From assembly GCA_946800325.1 (NCBI GenBank), contig OX326956.1:75899087-75963086 (forward strand): 64,000 nt of DNA. The letters run 5' to 3'. Both the position numbers and the translations under genes were made by a program. The stretch is from Luzula sylvatica. Taxonomy: Eukaryota; Streptophyta; Magnoliopsida; Poales; Juncaceae. The notes beneath the pieces were generated by a model. The model was not told the origin of the DNA. It searched no databases and was given only the letters and a program-made list of their open reading frames with translations. Positions 31,391 to 43,080 of this stretch are shown piece by piece; the first letter of the stretch is position 1, and every line of letters begins with the position of its first letter.

Positions 31391-31920
31391 AAAATTTTAC
31401 CCCATTTTTTTTTTATTTGCTAATTTTGCATGGGTATGTATGAAATTAGGTAACATTGTTTAATCCGAGAATTAAGCAATGTTAATCATTAATTTAATAC
31501 GGAATTATTATTTATTTGAATCCATAGATTTATATCAATATTATCTAATTATTATTGATATGTTTTTTAATTATTGTGTTAATTAAGCGTGTTGACTCAA
31601 ATATGGAGAGTTCGGCGGAGAATTTTTGGGGAAAAGTATAATTTCCCATTTTGTTTTATGAAAAGTGTGTTATTAAAAACATGAAAAATTTATTTTGCCC
31701 CAAGATTTTCCGGCCGAATTCTACATATTTAAATTAACATACTTAATTAACGTAATAATTAAAAAATATATCATTAATAATTAATTGATATTAATTTAAA
31801 TTATGAATTCGAATTAGGTTAAATATGCATTAAATTAATTGTTAATTACATAATATGTGTTGCTTACTTTGCTAATTAAATACGCTAACTAAAATACAAA
31901 AAACATGATGGGTAAAATTT
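31391..31920. mobile_element. Foldback (long inverted-repeat) element
   Basis: The left half (31391-31650) and right half (31670-31920) are inverted copies. 'aattttaccc' at the left pairs with 'gggtaaaattt' at the right. 'gttaattaagcgtgttgactcaaatatgg' style sequence pairs with its diverged complement, and 'gagaatttttgggg' pairs with 'ccccaagattttcc'. A related arm with 'ggagaattcggtggg' lies at 45,420. No target duplication was defined. Confidence 0.6.
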
Positions 31921-32199
31921 GGAGACACTTATTTGCTTTTTAATTTGCATTGAATACCGAGATTTAAAATCCTGTAATTTCATCATGCAATTCTGTCTTC
32001 CATCAAATCCCGATTTATACTTAATTACGGCGCCAGGTTTTTAAAATCAGGTGACACCGAGATTTTAAAATCCGATTTGGGTTAGTTTTGGAATATTTTG
32101 TGAAACGAAGCTATTTTTCGAAATATTTTTTCAAACTGGGTTACTGACAGAAATGCTCCTTGTTTATTTTGTACAACTAGAAATTTCCAGAGTTCAAGT

Positions 32200-32390
32200 T
32201 CATAAACAATAAACAACAAGTTGTTTATAGTAAACATATAAGTTTACAAAATAAAATAATATGTTGTTTAAAATACGTACAAGTTTATAAAAATAAAAAA
32301 ATAGTCCATAAACAACAGGATGTTGTTTATTTTATACATACAAGTTCATAAAAAAAAATTACGTCCGTAAACAACCAGATCGTGAAACTA
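32200..32390. repeat. Three imperfect tandem copies (~65 bp) with 'ttgtttat' cores
   Basis: 'aaacaacaagttgtttat', 'aatatgttgttta' and 'aaacaacaggatgttgttta' recur with 'tacaagtttataaaa' between them. Confidence 0.6.
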
Positions 32391-32393
32391 AAA

Positions 32394-32760
32394 TTATAAC
32401 AGGAACAAATGCATCTCAAGTGAAGTTGTAAAAACTCTCTCGTACTGTAATGATGTAAAATTATAGATATTATTATTATTATTTGTAGACCAAGGAGGAG
32501 TCGGGTTAATGGGTTTGGATTCGTCTAAACGGATCTTATTGCCTGGCCTAAGTTGGATATTGTTGGATCTGTTACCCGTTTCTGGAGGAGAGTTCAGGTC
32601 GCAGTTATAATTCTTCCGCTGAATTGGCATATTGCCTGCTTAATACCAAAACAAAATTAGAAAAATTAAAATAAAAGAATACTATATTTTTTTGAATATT
32701 TTGGATAGCAATACCTTCCACATGGGCCTGAGGATTTGGAGGAATATTAGATCCACTTTG
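32394..32760 (-). pseudogene. Unrecognised spliced gene fragment
   Basis: Downstream of the FKBP-like pseudogene on the same strand. A piece at about 32760-32716 reads SNIPPNPQAHVEG up to a GT. After an intron the next piece (about 32640-32480) reads MPIQRKNYNCDLNSPPETG and RLDESKPINPTPPW. Codon use and AG/GT borders look genuine. No domain is recognisable; it may belong to a plant nuclear protein with low-complexity regions. Confidence 0.4.
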
Positions 32761-33074
32761 TAAGAAATGTTTTCGCATTTCATCAGATTAATTCACTCAC
32801 ACCAGAATCGCTGTTTTTCATGCTTTTGAGATGATCATCAGATCGTATATTCCTTTACTTGAGAAAGTGGGTACGAGATGATCTGGTCGTAGATTATTCC
32901 TTTGCTTGGGAAAGAAGTAGGAGATAAACAGAGAGGGGGAGAAAAAGAGCAGGAAAAGATGAACGTCGGACATTGAAAGGGAACCAGAGAGAGAGAGAAC
33001 GAGCGGTAAAGGTAAAGATAGTGAGAATGAGGGTTTAGTTTGGTCCCTCGTTCTATTCGACCAGCTTAGAGATT

Positions 33075-35030
33075 CTATTGGGCTCTTCGTTGAATTGGGT
33101 CTTTCTCATATTTCTCAAAAATGAGCAACGAGTCCTTCGGTATCATTCCAACTTTCTGATCTCCATATCTACCAAAAAAAATTAATCAATACATTTTCCA
33201 TTTTCTTTTACAAATTGAATTAAGATAATAGAATAAAAAAATAAAGACCAAAATTACCCCATAGATGGCGGTACCGTCAGCCTCCTTTTGTCCCTATCAC
33301 GCATACCTAAAATATAATATAAAATATATATATATATTATGATAAAATTAGCTTTAGTTATTATTAAGATAAAATTATCATACCATTTACACCAACCTCC
33401 CAGCCCTTGACGACCTGTCCTATACCTATTTAAAATAGAAATAATTGTTTAAATACAGAAATAATAATATTAACGCTAAATAAATACTCAAAAAATGCAA
33501 AAATACCAAGACGAAATTTGATGGGCCTTTGACCAACATGACCAACATCAGGACAGTCGAATATTTTTCCACTCTTTAACTTTCCAATATAGTTCACGGA
33601 AACCTTCACAAAAACCAAACATTTTTATTGAAAATTAAAAATAATAATAATAATAATAATAAATTAATTAATTAATAAAAGTACCTTGTTGCCGGGACTG
33701 GCACGTTTAGCATCAGGTCGACCCATCGAGATCTCCTCGATAATCAATCCATTTGCAAAAGTACAAGCTTTCTGCGCCGGTTTTTCTTCGTCCTTTTCCT
33801 TTTCGTCTTTTTCTTCCTTCTGGCTTGAATCTTTTTCAGCCTTCTTATTCTTCTTCTTTTTCCCTTCTTTCTTTTCCTCCGCTGGTACCGCTTCGCCTTC
33901 AACTGGTACGTCGTTATTTTCCACCTCTGGTACCGCTTCGTTTTCCTCCTTGGACTTCTCAGATTCTTCTGTTTCGGAGACATTGACCTTTTTACCCTTC
34001 TTGTTATTCTTCTTCTTCGATTTCTTTTTGTTCTTCACGACTCGATTAGTCTCGAGGGTAGACTCGTCATTCTTCCTCTTCTTGCCGTCCTCCTCGGCGG
34101 TCTTCTATTCGCTCTTCTTGGTCTCCGAGAATGGGAAACCATCTTCGTCGTCGCTTACCACAAGGGCAGAATCGTCATTTTCTTAACCATTGCTAGCTTC
34201 TCCTTCTTTTCATCTTCTTCTGACGGCTCCTCATCGTCTACTATCTCCTCAATCACGACTATAAATTATATAACAATTAAATCCCAACAAAACAGAAGTA
34301 ACAAAATATCACCTATACCCCTAAAAAAATATGAGAAATATTACAGCCATTTTTGCGAGGAGAAGAAACAAACATGTTGACATCACCATCATCGATGAAA
34401 TCAGAATCGTAAGAATCCTGGTCCTCGTCAGCAAAAGTAGCGTATTCAGAATCTTCACTCCACTATCGGTCTCGGCAATATCCTCCCCAAATTCATCGTT
34501 TTAATAAAGTCAAGGAAATTTAAACGAACAAAATAATAATTCAAAATAGACATGTTTGAAATTCAGATATGAAAATTAAGGATACTCAGCTTCCATAAAA
34601 GTCTCTTTTCGAGTAAATATTGAATCCCGATAAATTAATGCTTCTTTGACCAATCACAGAGAAAATTCGATTTCCTCATCTGGCTTCTCGATTTCGAGAT
34701 CCAAGTGACATGTTTCAGAGGTATTTGTGAACAAACTGCATAAATAAACGGTGCTATTTTCTCCTGACTTGAATTGTAAAACTGTTTTTGGCGACGATGA
34801 TTTACGAGATTTCTCTACCCCGTTTCCCAGTGTAGCATGTTTCAAAAATGCAGTGAAGTAATTGAATTATAATTAGCTCAAAAGTAAAAGCAAAATCAAG
34901 CAATGTTGGATCGTTAGTTAACTGAGTTTAAGAAATTTACCTGAGTAATTTGTAGCCGTCCTTTATCCTGGTCATGCGAGTGAGTGTAACTGTGTAAGGC
35001 TTCCTTGGTTTCACTTTCACCTCAACCCCT
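33075..35030 (-). pseudogene. FKBP53-like nucleoplasmin/FKBP peptidyl-prolyl isomerase pseudogene
   Basis: Blocks run in order on the minus strand. Nucleoplasmin-like N-terminus: GVEVKVKPRKPYTV (35030-34941), then ATLGNGVEK and STVYLCSLFTNTSETCHLDL (about 34850-34660), then a shifted SVIGQRSINLSGF. Acidic region: ADEDQDSYDSDFIDDGDVNMF (about 34440-34370), EEIVDDEEPSEEDEKKEK (34250-34200), then a Lys-rich stretch (34038-33780). FKBP domain: VSVNYIGKLKSGKIFD with GQRPIKFRLG (33605-33508), GIGQVVKGWEVGVNG (33426-33383), DKRRLTVPPSMG (33305-33256), YGDQKVGMIPKDSLLIFE (33168-33110). Plant FKBP53 is a nuclear histone chaperone with proline isomerase activity that represses rDNA. Lesions: a 2-bp insertion in the N-terminal domain, a TAG in the middle acidic region (about 34107), and a further frameshift near 34460. 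All introns are retained. Confidence 0.87.
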
Positions 35031-35179
35031 CTAATACAACAAAAACGGAGAAATTGGATTAGAAATTGAGTGAAAAGAATGTGATTTCTCACCCCCAAAG
35101 GACCATTATACGCTATGAAAATTGAGTGAAAACAATGTTTTTGGTTTTGCCTACCGTAATAAAATCGTGCCGATAAACT

Positions 35180-37640
35180 ATTTGCACCGGTACGACGATA
35201 ATAACAAAAAAATAAAATCAACATGAGGGTAAACTATTTGTATGACCTTGCGATGGCCAAGTAGCATCTCAACTCGTCGATATTTAGCTTCAATCTGGAT
35301 CTGGATATTGCATCCCACATCAATATGATTATGATTAAAAGAATACAAAATTGACATGGTTCAGAGAGATATCTTTTTTCTTTTGAAAAAATAACGACAC
35401 ATAATTATCTACATAGAAATTAGAATACGACCTTTAAAAAATGTAGAAGAAAATTCATATTCATATATGGGATTAAAATACATCACACCATCTAATCTAA
35501 TGGTTCAAATTTAAACAAACAAAAGATCACACAAAATATATATTAAAAAATAAATAAGCTCAAAATGGAGAGCATTGATGTGGCTTCACAGAATACAACA
35601 TTCTCACCAACGATGATAATAAATATAGACAATATATACCATTTCGATGACAATTGTAGTCAAAAATTTGTTGAATTTCATATATACGCTTTAGAAAACA
35701 CTAAAATATCATATTTATACCTCTGAAACTTGCAAGAACCGTCTTTCGGTATTAAAATTTTAAATATTATATTTTGGGATTTTCGATAAATTTACCTTTC
35801 AAAAATCTAGTAAGCAAGACCGATCATGTATCTTTTTAGGCATTCCACAAATATATGAATCTTTAAATTAAAAATTAATATTATATTAACTTAAATATAA
35901 AATAAATTTAAAAATACATAAGCAACAATTATCACTTTTAATATCATATTTTGTATTTTAAAAGCATACATGTGAATTAAATTTAAATTTGACGAAATAA
36001 TTTCAAGTGATAGAATTAATAATTTATTTAACTTATCATCTAATTGAAAAATAGGTTTATAATATACACCTACTACTAAATTTATTGAAAAAATTGGCCT
36101 AATGAAAAAACAAATGTGATATATACGCGCCTCACATAAAAATTACGCACAAAATCTTGCATGATGATATGAAAAATTATCAGTGGTAATATGAACATGT
36201 TTGCAAAGAAAAATATTATTTTGTGAGGTGCGTGATTATTAGTGGTTATCTTGCATGGTGCATGATATTCATGTATTTATTATCTATCTATTATTATCAG
36301 TACAATTTTGAACCTGATGAAAAAATTGATTTTTATTGCACACACATATTTTACATATATATAAATTTATTGAAGACCTTAGTGTTTTCGTGGCATGTGC
36401 TCACTAGACCTTAATAATTGAAGACCTAAAATTATTTACTATGTAAATATGACATTGAAGAAACTATCTTGTTTATAAAAATCTAAAATTATAATTTATA
36501 TATTTTGTAGTTACGAAAAGAGCCCATTCAAATTGCTCCCCTACTTGAATTAATCTTTCTAGAAAAATATATATATGTCTTAATAAATTCAAACACAGCC
36601 TTTTGGGCCTTGAGGAAATCCTCATATTATTCAGCTTATATAATTCCAATTGAACCAATAAAAAAATGGCCTGCTTAGCCCTTTCATTCATTTTTTTCTT
36701 CAATTATATTTGGTTTTTAATTTGTTATTCCAATGAAAAGAATGTCACTGAATTTATTAAAGTGTGCGTTTGGAATTTGGCGTGAACTGTCATACAAGTT
36801 TTGCAAGAAGTAATATTGGGTAACTAATTGTGTGTGTGTGTATATTTCAAATAAATGCGAAAAATATATTCGCATGTTGTGAGATTCTCAGGCATATTCG
36901 ACTTTTCAATTTTTTGATAGACATAATATATTAAAAGAAAATGAATTTTGAATATAAGATAGAGAAAATATTGAGAAACTGGAGAAAATTGAGAAAATAA
37001 AAATAAATCGTAAATATAATAAGATGGGAGTCTCGAATCGGGAATTTCATCAAATACGTGATATGCATCCAACATCAAAAGAAACGAAAAAAACAAACCA
37101 GTAACGTGATAACACTAATAAAATCCATATATTGCCGATTGCTGCATGGATATCAATAAACAATTGGGAATCTAGCTAAAAAAATTGAATTGAAGTTAAA
37201 AAAAACGAAAACATGAAATTCAATTGCTTATTCAAGATAGTTCTTCTTCAGTAGTCCTCATCTTTCTATTTCCATAGATTCATGATTTTTTTAATGGGAA
37301 AAAGAAATGAGGTTTAAGAAAGGGAGTAGTGCTCCTATGACTTTTTGTTTGGATTTAATTTTTGTCATAATCATATACGAGATTCAGAATAACAATTTTG
37401 TTGGTAAACAAATATTATTGAATATTTAATGTTGTAAATTTTGATCGTGGTAAAATTCTGTGTGAAGAATTATTGGAAATTGTATAGAAACTTTGGAAAA
37501 ATGAGAATCGACATTTCTGGTCAGTTTTTTTAGAAATATTCTTTGAGTCTCTCTCTCATCGCTAATTATTTATCCCTATTTATTATTATTTAATGTTATA
37601 AATTAAATTCAAAAATGTTCTATTTTTATATTTAATTTAA
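35180..37640. repeat. Dispersed ~2.4-kb non-coding repeat, copy 1
   Basis: Blocks here recur elsewhere in the window. 'ttgcgatggccaagtag..ctcgatatttag' (35245) matches 43275. 'tttgacgaaataatttcaagtgatagaat' (35990) matches 43935 and 63940. 'cctcacataaaaattacgcacaaaatcttgca' (36128) matches 44066. 'gcgaaaaatatattcgcatgttgtgagattct' (36855) matches 41905 and 44998. 'ctttgagtctctctctcatcg' (37540) matches 62968. No coding frame or terminal structure is visible, so it may be an old duplicated segment or a decayed element. Confidence 0.75.
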
Positions 37641-37656
37641 TTTATAATCTAGGAAA

Positions 37657-38697
37657 ATTTTGGTATGTAGACCAATTAAGTTTGTCATTTTGCAAAATAA
37701 ACCAAAAAATCTGTTAATTTGAAAAATAACACTCTAAAGTCGAAAGCTTTTCAAATTCTATTTTGGTTGATACTTCACCCCAATTTGCACCATTATATAT
37801 ATCCATCATTTAAATAATTGAAGAAAAAATCAAATAAATACTATATTTTATTTTTAAATCATAAAAAATCATATTTCTTAAAAATAAATTTGTGTAATTA
37901 AAAATATTTATATTTTATAAAATGATATATAATAATATTTTATTTCGAAAATAAAAATCATATTTTCAAAAATATTGTACACAAAATTATTACATTTATA
38001 AGATTATATTTTTCATCATATTAACTTGAAAAATCATATTACCTTTTATATATATTTTTTTACCATATTTCTTAATTTTTCTCAAATATAATTATTATTT
38101 TAAAATAATGTATAATATTTTTATCATTTTTGAGAATATTTGCAAAATTAAATTATATTTTAAACCATTTGCGATTTCGATTTTTTTTTTTGCAAATATT
38201 TTTAAAAATGATAATAATAATATTAATAATTTAAAAATAATAATTATGTTCTAGAAAATTTAGGATATGTTGTAAAATAAAATATTATATGCTTTTTCAA
38301 ATTAACACAATGAGAATATGATATTATACATAAAAGTAATAATTTCTTGTACAAAATACTTTTTAAAGTATGATTTTTATTTTCAGAATAAAATAATATT
38401 AGAGATATCATTTTATAAAATATGAATATTTCTATTCGACACAAATTTATTTTAAAGAAAATATGATTTTTTATGTTTTAAAAATAAAATATAGTATTTA
38501 TTTGATTTTTTTTTTTCAATTGTATAAATGATGGATATATATAATGTTGCAAATTGGGGTGAAGTATCAACCAACACAGAATTTGAAAAGCTCTCGATTT
38601 TTCAAAAGGTGACAGTGTTATTTTTCAAACTACCAAATTTTTTAGTCTATTTTGTAAAATAACAAACTTAATTGGTCTTCGTATCAAAATTTCCCAT
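37657..38697. mobile_element. 1-kb foldback element with ~250-bp inverted arms
   Basis: The left arm from 37660 ('gaaaattttggtatgtagacc', 'aattaagtttgtcattttgc', 'ggttgatacttcaccccaatttgca', 'tatccatcat') is repeated in reverse complement ending near 38693 ('gcaaattggggtgaagtatcaacc', 'aacttaattggtc', 'tatcaaaatttccc'). The AT-rich core has no frame. Arm length suggests a Mutator-like MITE; I could not show a 9-bp duplication. Confidence 0.75.
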
Positions 38698-38699
38698 TA

Positions 38700-39490
38700 T
38701 ATAATTTATTTTCTCGTATATACATTTCTTTTGGTTTTTTTTTTATAGATAATATAGATCGAGATGCAAGCACTGTATGTGAAATGTGTCATGAAAACTG
38801 AAGAACTTCTTGATATTTTCACTTTTAGGAATATATATGATATTTTAAAATTTTGTGAATTACAAATAAATAAAAATCTTATTATATTTAAAATATTCAA
38901 TGAAATGAGAATTGACATTTTCCTATTTGCACGTGAAATTTGATCACCTATAACTGTAAGAGACTATTGCGGGTATATATATTACATTGTGATTTTATGA
39001 ATAAGCGTGACATTTTCACATTGCAGGAGTGTACGTGGCATTCTTTGGTTTTAGAGTTACAAAGATATTAAATTGTAATATGTTTTGAAGATTTTCTTTT
39101 TTTTGGGTCATTATGTGGGTGTACTTAATATTTTAAGATGCTATTGGATATTTGTGAAATTATCAAATATTAAAGATCATATTTTAATTTTTTTTTTTTT
39201 AAGATGTGATTTTTTTTAAGATTTTCAGTGGGATATTTGTACCATTCTAAAATTTTAAACACGCCCAAGAAATTTGTAAGTTCTAATGGGTTTACATGAA
39301 ATAGAGAACTTTATTTATTTATAAGGGTGTATGTCATATTTTGAGTTCTATAAAGATTATACATGAAAATTATCTTATTTATAACATTTTTTCTAATTAC
39401 TACAAAATTACAAATTGCAAAATATAATAAAAATATTAAAATTGGATGTCTTGGGTTATGTAAAAGTTATATACATTAAAGGAAATTCAT
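38700..39490. other. AT-rich non-coding sequence, nothing recognised
   Basis: Only short frames occur between the foldback element and the TRIM. Blocks such as 'aagatgtgattttttttaag' are low-complexity. Confidence 0.5.
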
Positions 39491-39496
39491 ACATTT

Positions 39497-39782
39497 TGTT
39501 AGAAGAATCAAATGGAGGTCTCCATTTCATATTCAAATGGAGACGATTAGATAATTAGTGTGTTAGTGGGTTAAGAATGAATGGCTGTAAATTAATTAAG
39601 CAATTAGTGGTTGTTAGTGGATAGGATTAGTGAGAGATAATTACTAGTATAAATAGATGTGTAATTCGTAATTTAAGCAAGATTATTTAATAAAACGATT
39701 TTATCTTGTCTTCAATCCCTCTTTCTCTCTTCAATTTATCTTCTTTAATATTTTATTAATCTTCCATTATTGATATTTAACA
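39497..39782 (+). repeat. Left LTR of the TRIM
   Basis: TG...CA bounded, with TATA-like 'tataaatagatg' near 39650 and 'aataaaacg' near 39690. These give a plausible promoter and poly-A signal, so transcription would run to the right. Confidence 0.92.
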
Positions 39783-41032
39783 TGGTATCATGAGATAAAG
39801 ATAAGCAAACGCTTAATTAGATCCTAATTTTTTTTTGTAAAGATCCAAAATCGAAATTCTATCTTTTTTTTTTCTTCTTCTTCTTGTCTAAATCTATTAT
39901 TCTTGTGTCAAGGCAAAACTGCCCAGATTATCTCTTTCTCTTCTACAGTAAAAAAAAAAAAAACTCCTCTCTTTCTTTCTTTTCTACAGTAAATTTTTTT
40001 TTCAGTAAAGGGTTGTTCATAGAAGCAACATAAACGATCCTTCTCTGCTTCCGCTCCTCACTAAATCACTGGTACAGTAGAATTTTTTTTGGTACCGGTA
40101 CGATCACAGCATACCGTTCTCTCCAGTTCTCTCCAGTAGAACTCTCATTTTTCAGTCTTTCTCAAATCCAACTACACCACGCGATTCGTCTCTTCAAATC
40201 GCACATATTTGATATAACTTTTACTATCATCTGTTGCGGTTTTCAATTCCACCCGTTAACCCGCTATCAGCACAATTATTCATTTTAGTCCTCTATTTTC
40301 TTACATACTCAAAATCATCCCAAAATTTTCAAAACCAACTCTTCCTCTCTCTCTCATCTTTCTCTCGATCAACCAAGAACCAAAAAAAAAAAAAAAACCA
40401 ATCCTGTTAACGTACATCCAACCCTAATACGTCGAAGAAGAAGAACAAGCAAACCGCTCGTAAATCAACTCAGCCAAGAACACGAGATACAAAGAGGTGA
40501 TTAGGAGCCTTAAATACAAGATCTGGTACAAGCTCTACATTCTCTCAATAGGTGGTACCAAAACGGTACCGAATGATTTTTTTCCGCACAAAGCGGTATC
40601 ACTCCTAGCACATGAATTGCATTTACAGGAAGCAATTGTATGAAATCGGTGCCGGCCATGCCACATGATACTGACCTCTTCAAGCCGATACCCAAATTCG
40701 ACCTTGGTACCAAAACTGGTCCGCTCGAGATATCACCGAAACCGGTATTGAATCTGCCTCACACTCTCTGTTTCTTCTTCACAAATCTCTCTCTCTTTAA
40801 AATCCGTTAACCCGTTAACAATTACAATTTCTTACATCCATACCCCTGAAAATTCTAAAATCTCAAATTCTACCTCTTATTTATAAACAAATCTCTTTTT
40901 ATAACAAATTTTAAAGAATCTAACCAACCGGTACCAAACCGGTATGATTATTTCTTCTTCCTTTCACGTTTCCGCAATTGTATCGGTTCCAAGCTTACCG
41001 TCGACAAGTCGCCGGTTGCGCTTGAGGGGGGC

Positions 41033-41324
41033 TGTTAGAAGAATCAAATGGAGGTCTCCATTTCATATTCAAATGGAGACGATTAGATAATTAGTGTGTT
41101 AGTGGGTTAAGAATGAATGGTTGTAAATTAATTAAGCAATTAGTGGTTGTTAGTGGATAGGATTAGTGAGAGATAATTACTAGTATAAATAGATGTGTAA
41201 TCCCTCCATGTAATTTAAGCAAGATTATTTAATCAAACGATTTTATCTTGTCTTCAATCCCTCTTTCTCTCTTCAATTTACCTTCTTTAATATTTTATTA
41301 ATCTTCCATTATTGATATTTAACA
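41033..41324 (+). repeat. Right LTR of the TRIM
   Basis: Same sequence as the left LTR apart from 'ccctccatg' replacing 'tcg' near 41203 and a few single-base changes. Confidence 0.92.
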
Positions 41325-41449
41325 CATTTACTTTTATAAAAGAAATCCCAAGATATCATATTTATCCATAAAAAAAAAAATCACATTTTTTTAAAGTCCC
41401 AAGGTATCATTTCAAAATTACAAAATATTGAAAACATTTGAATTATTAA

Positions 41450-43080
41450 CAGACCCTGTTCGATATCATATTCTTCCATTCTGCTGTTATTTCACGTTTT
41501 GCCGAACGAGTACTTGATGTTAAATATTTTTAAGTTTACGACTTATTAATTTGTAATCATTTGAAATGGTGTACTAGATTTGTTTAGTAAGGGACCGATA
41601 TATACTAGAAATTTGTTGAGTGCATTTATGCGTGGGCTTTGTGTGGTTCATGTTTGGTCGGTGTTGGTCCGTTGTGGCTTTTACGCATGACATTTTATGA
41701 GATTTAACTTGTAGATGATATGGCGAAGCTTCGTTGCTTTAGTTTTTTCCTAGAAAAGGAAAATATGTATCAGAATTTTTTGCTTTTCTTTTCTTTTTAA
41801 GATGTCTCTTGGCGTGAACTGTTATGCAAAATTTGTTTTATCAAAGTAATATTGCGTGACAAATTGTGTATACAGTATATATAATTGTCGACTGCAAAAT
41901 CATGTGTGAAAAATATATTCGATTGTTGTGAGATTCGTAGGAATATATTACTTCATTTTTTGATAGTCATAATATGTTAAAAGAAAATGAATTTTGCATG
42001 ATAAGATGAGATAATTCAGAAATTGGAGAAAATTGAGAACATAAAAACGAGTCGTTAATATAATATGATGTTAATGCTGGATCGGACATTTCATCTATAT
42101 TGTTCAGATACATCAAAATGTATGTCGTGCACGTGTCTGATTGGTATCGTATCTCGGATACTAGAATGGGCCGAATTCATAGTTTTTCTTTAACCAATTG
42201 TGCGTGTTCTCTAATTTACGGCTAGTAGAGTAAGAAACGTACTTGTATGTATTTTTTTTTTTTTTTTACAAAAAGAAAATATAATCTCATTTTTTAATTA
42301 TATATATGACATCTGGTTCAGTCCATTAATTAAAAGAAAGACATATTTTTTGTTTTGGATCTTATGCAGCACTGTATTCGCACTACTTTGTGTAATAAAT
42401 TATTTTTACGTATAATTTTTTAATAATATGGCAATAATAATTTCGGTTATCTATCATGTATTAACGCACAAAATAAAAATATAATTGACACTCTAAAATG
42501 GAAGTCTTGTTATATGTATTTCAAAAATATTTATAATGTAGAAAATAATTATGTTAATTAGCATAAAATCTTCAAAAAATATATATATATATTTAACTTT
42601 TCTACATGCATAAACATTGATAAAACAATACGAAAAATAAAAAATATTGATATAAATTAAAATAATCAATTACTCATTAATTCATTAATTCACAATAATA
42701 AATTTATATTGTATAACCGAAGCGGAGCGAGGATTCAGGAACCCTCTAGTTATATTTAATTTCGAGTCAAACAACCTTAACTAAATCGACGGATCAAATG
42801 TGATATTATGTACTGTACTTGTGCAATGTCTAGTTCAACGATGACCCGGCACATCTTCTTTCAACCAATGGAGCAAAGTTGACAATGACCTCTGCTCGTT
42901 ATTGTTGAAGGCAAAATACAAAGATGATTATTCATATATTTCTTTATAAAGATATAAATGATCGAGGATAATTGCATGGTGAGTTTTGGTTGGTATGATC
43001 ATCGAAATGGAAGAAACAATCATAGGATACAAGAAATGATTAGTGACTTATTAACCGGTATGATCATCAGAGGATATTAG
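41450..43080. repeat. Dispersed repeat, partial copy 2, within non-coding DNA
   Basis: About 41800-42140 matches 36770-37100 and 44830-45190 ('ggcgtgaactgt', 'aaaaatatattcg', 'gtcataatatgttaaaagaaaatgaatttt', 'gagaaaattgagaa'). The rest of the interval (42150-43080) is AT-rich with no recognisable feature. Confidence 0.6.

Larger units (their letters stand above)
39497..41324 (+). mobile_element. TRIM-type small LTR retrotransposon with 5-bp TSD
   Basis: Two nearly identical LTRs (39497-39782, 286 bp; 41033-41324, 292 bp) begin TGTTAGAAG and end TATTTAACA. They flank a 1250-bp internal region. CATTT lies on both sides (39492-39496 and 41325-41329). Directly after the left LTR is TGGTATCA, complementary to the initiator tRNA-Met 3' end. 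Before the right LTR is a purine tract ('ttgaggggggc'). The LTRs differ by a 6-bp insertion and a few substitutions, so insertion is recent. The interior has no gag or pol frame; it is rich in 'ggtaccggta' motifs and 'ctctctctc'. Mobilisation must come from an autonomous partner. Confidence 0.93.

Noticed and set aside
33686..34186. Plus-strand Ser/Phe-rich frame
   Set aside because: It is the antisense shadow of the Lys/Glu-rich stretch of the FKBP53-like pseudogene.
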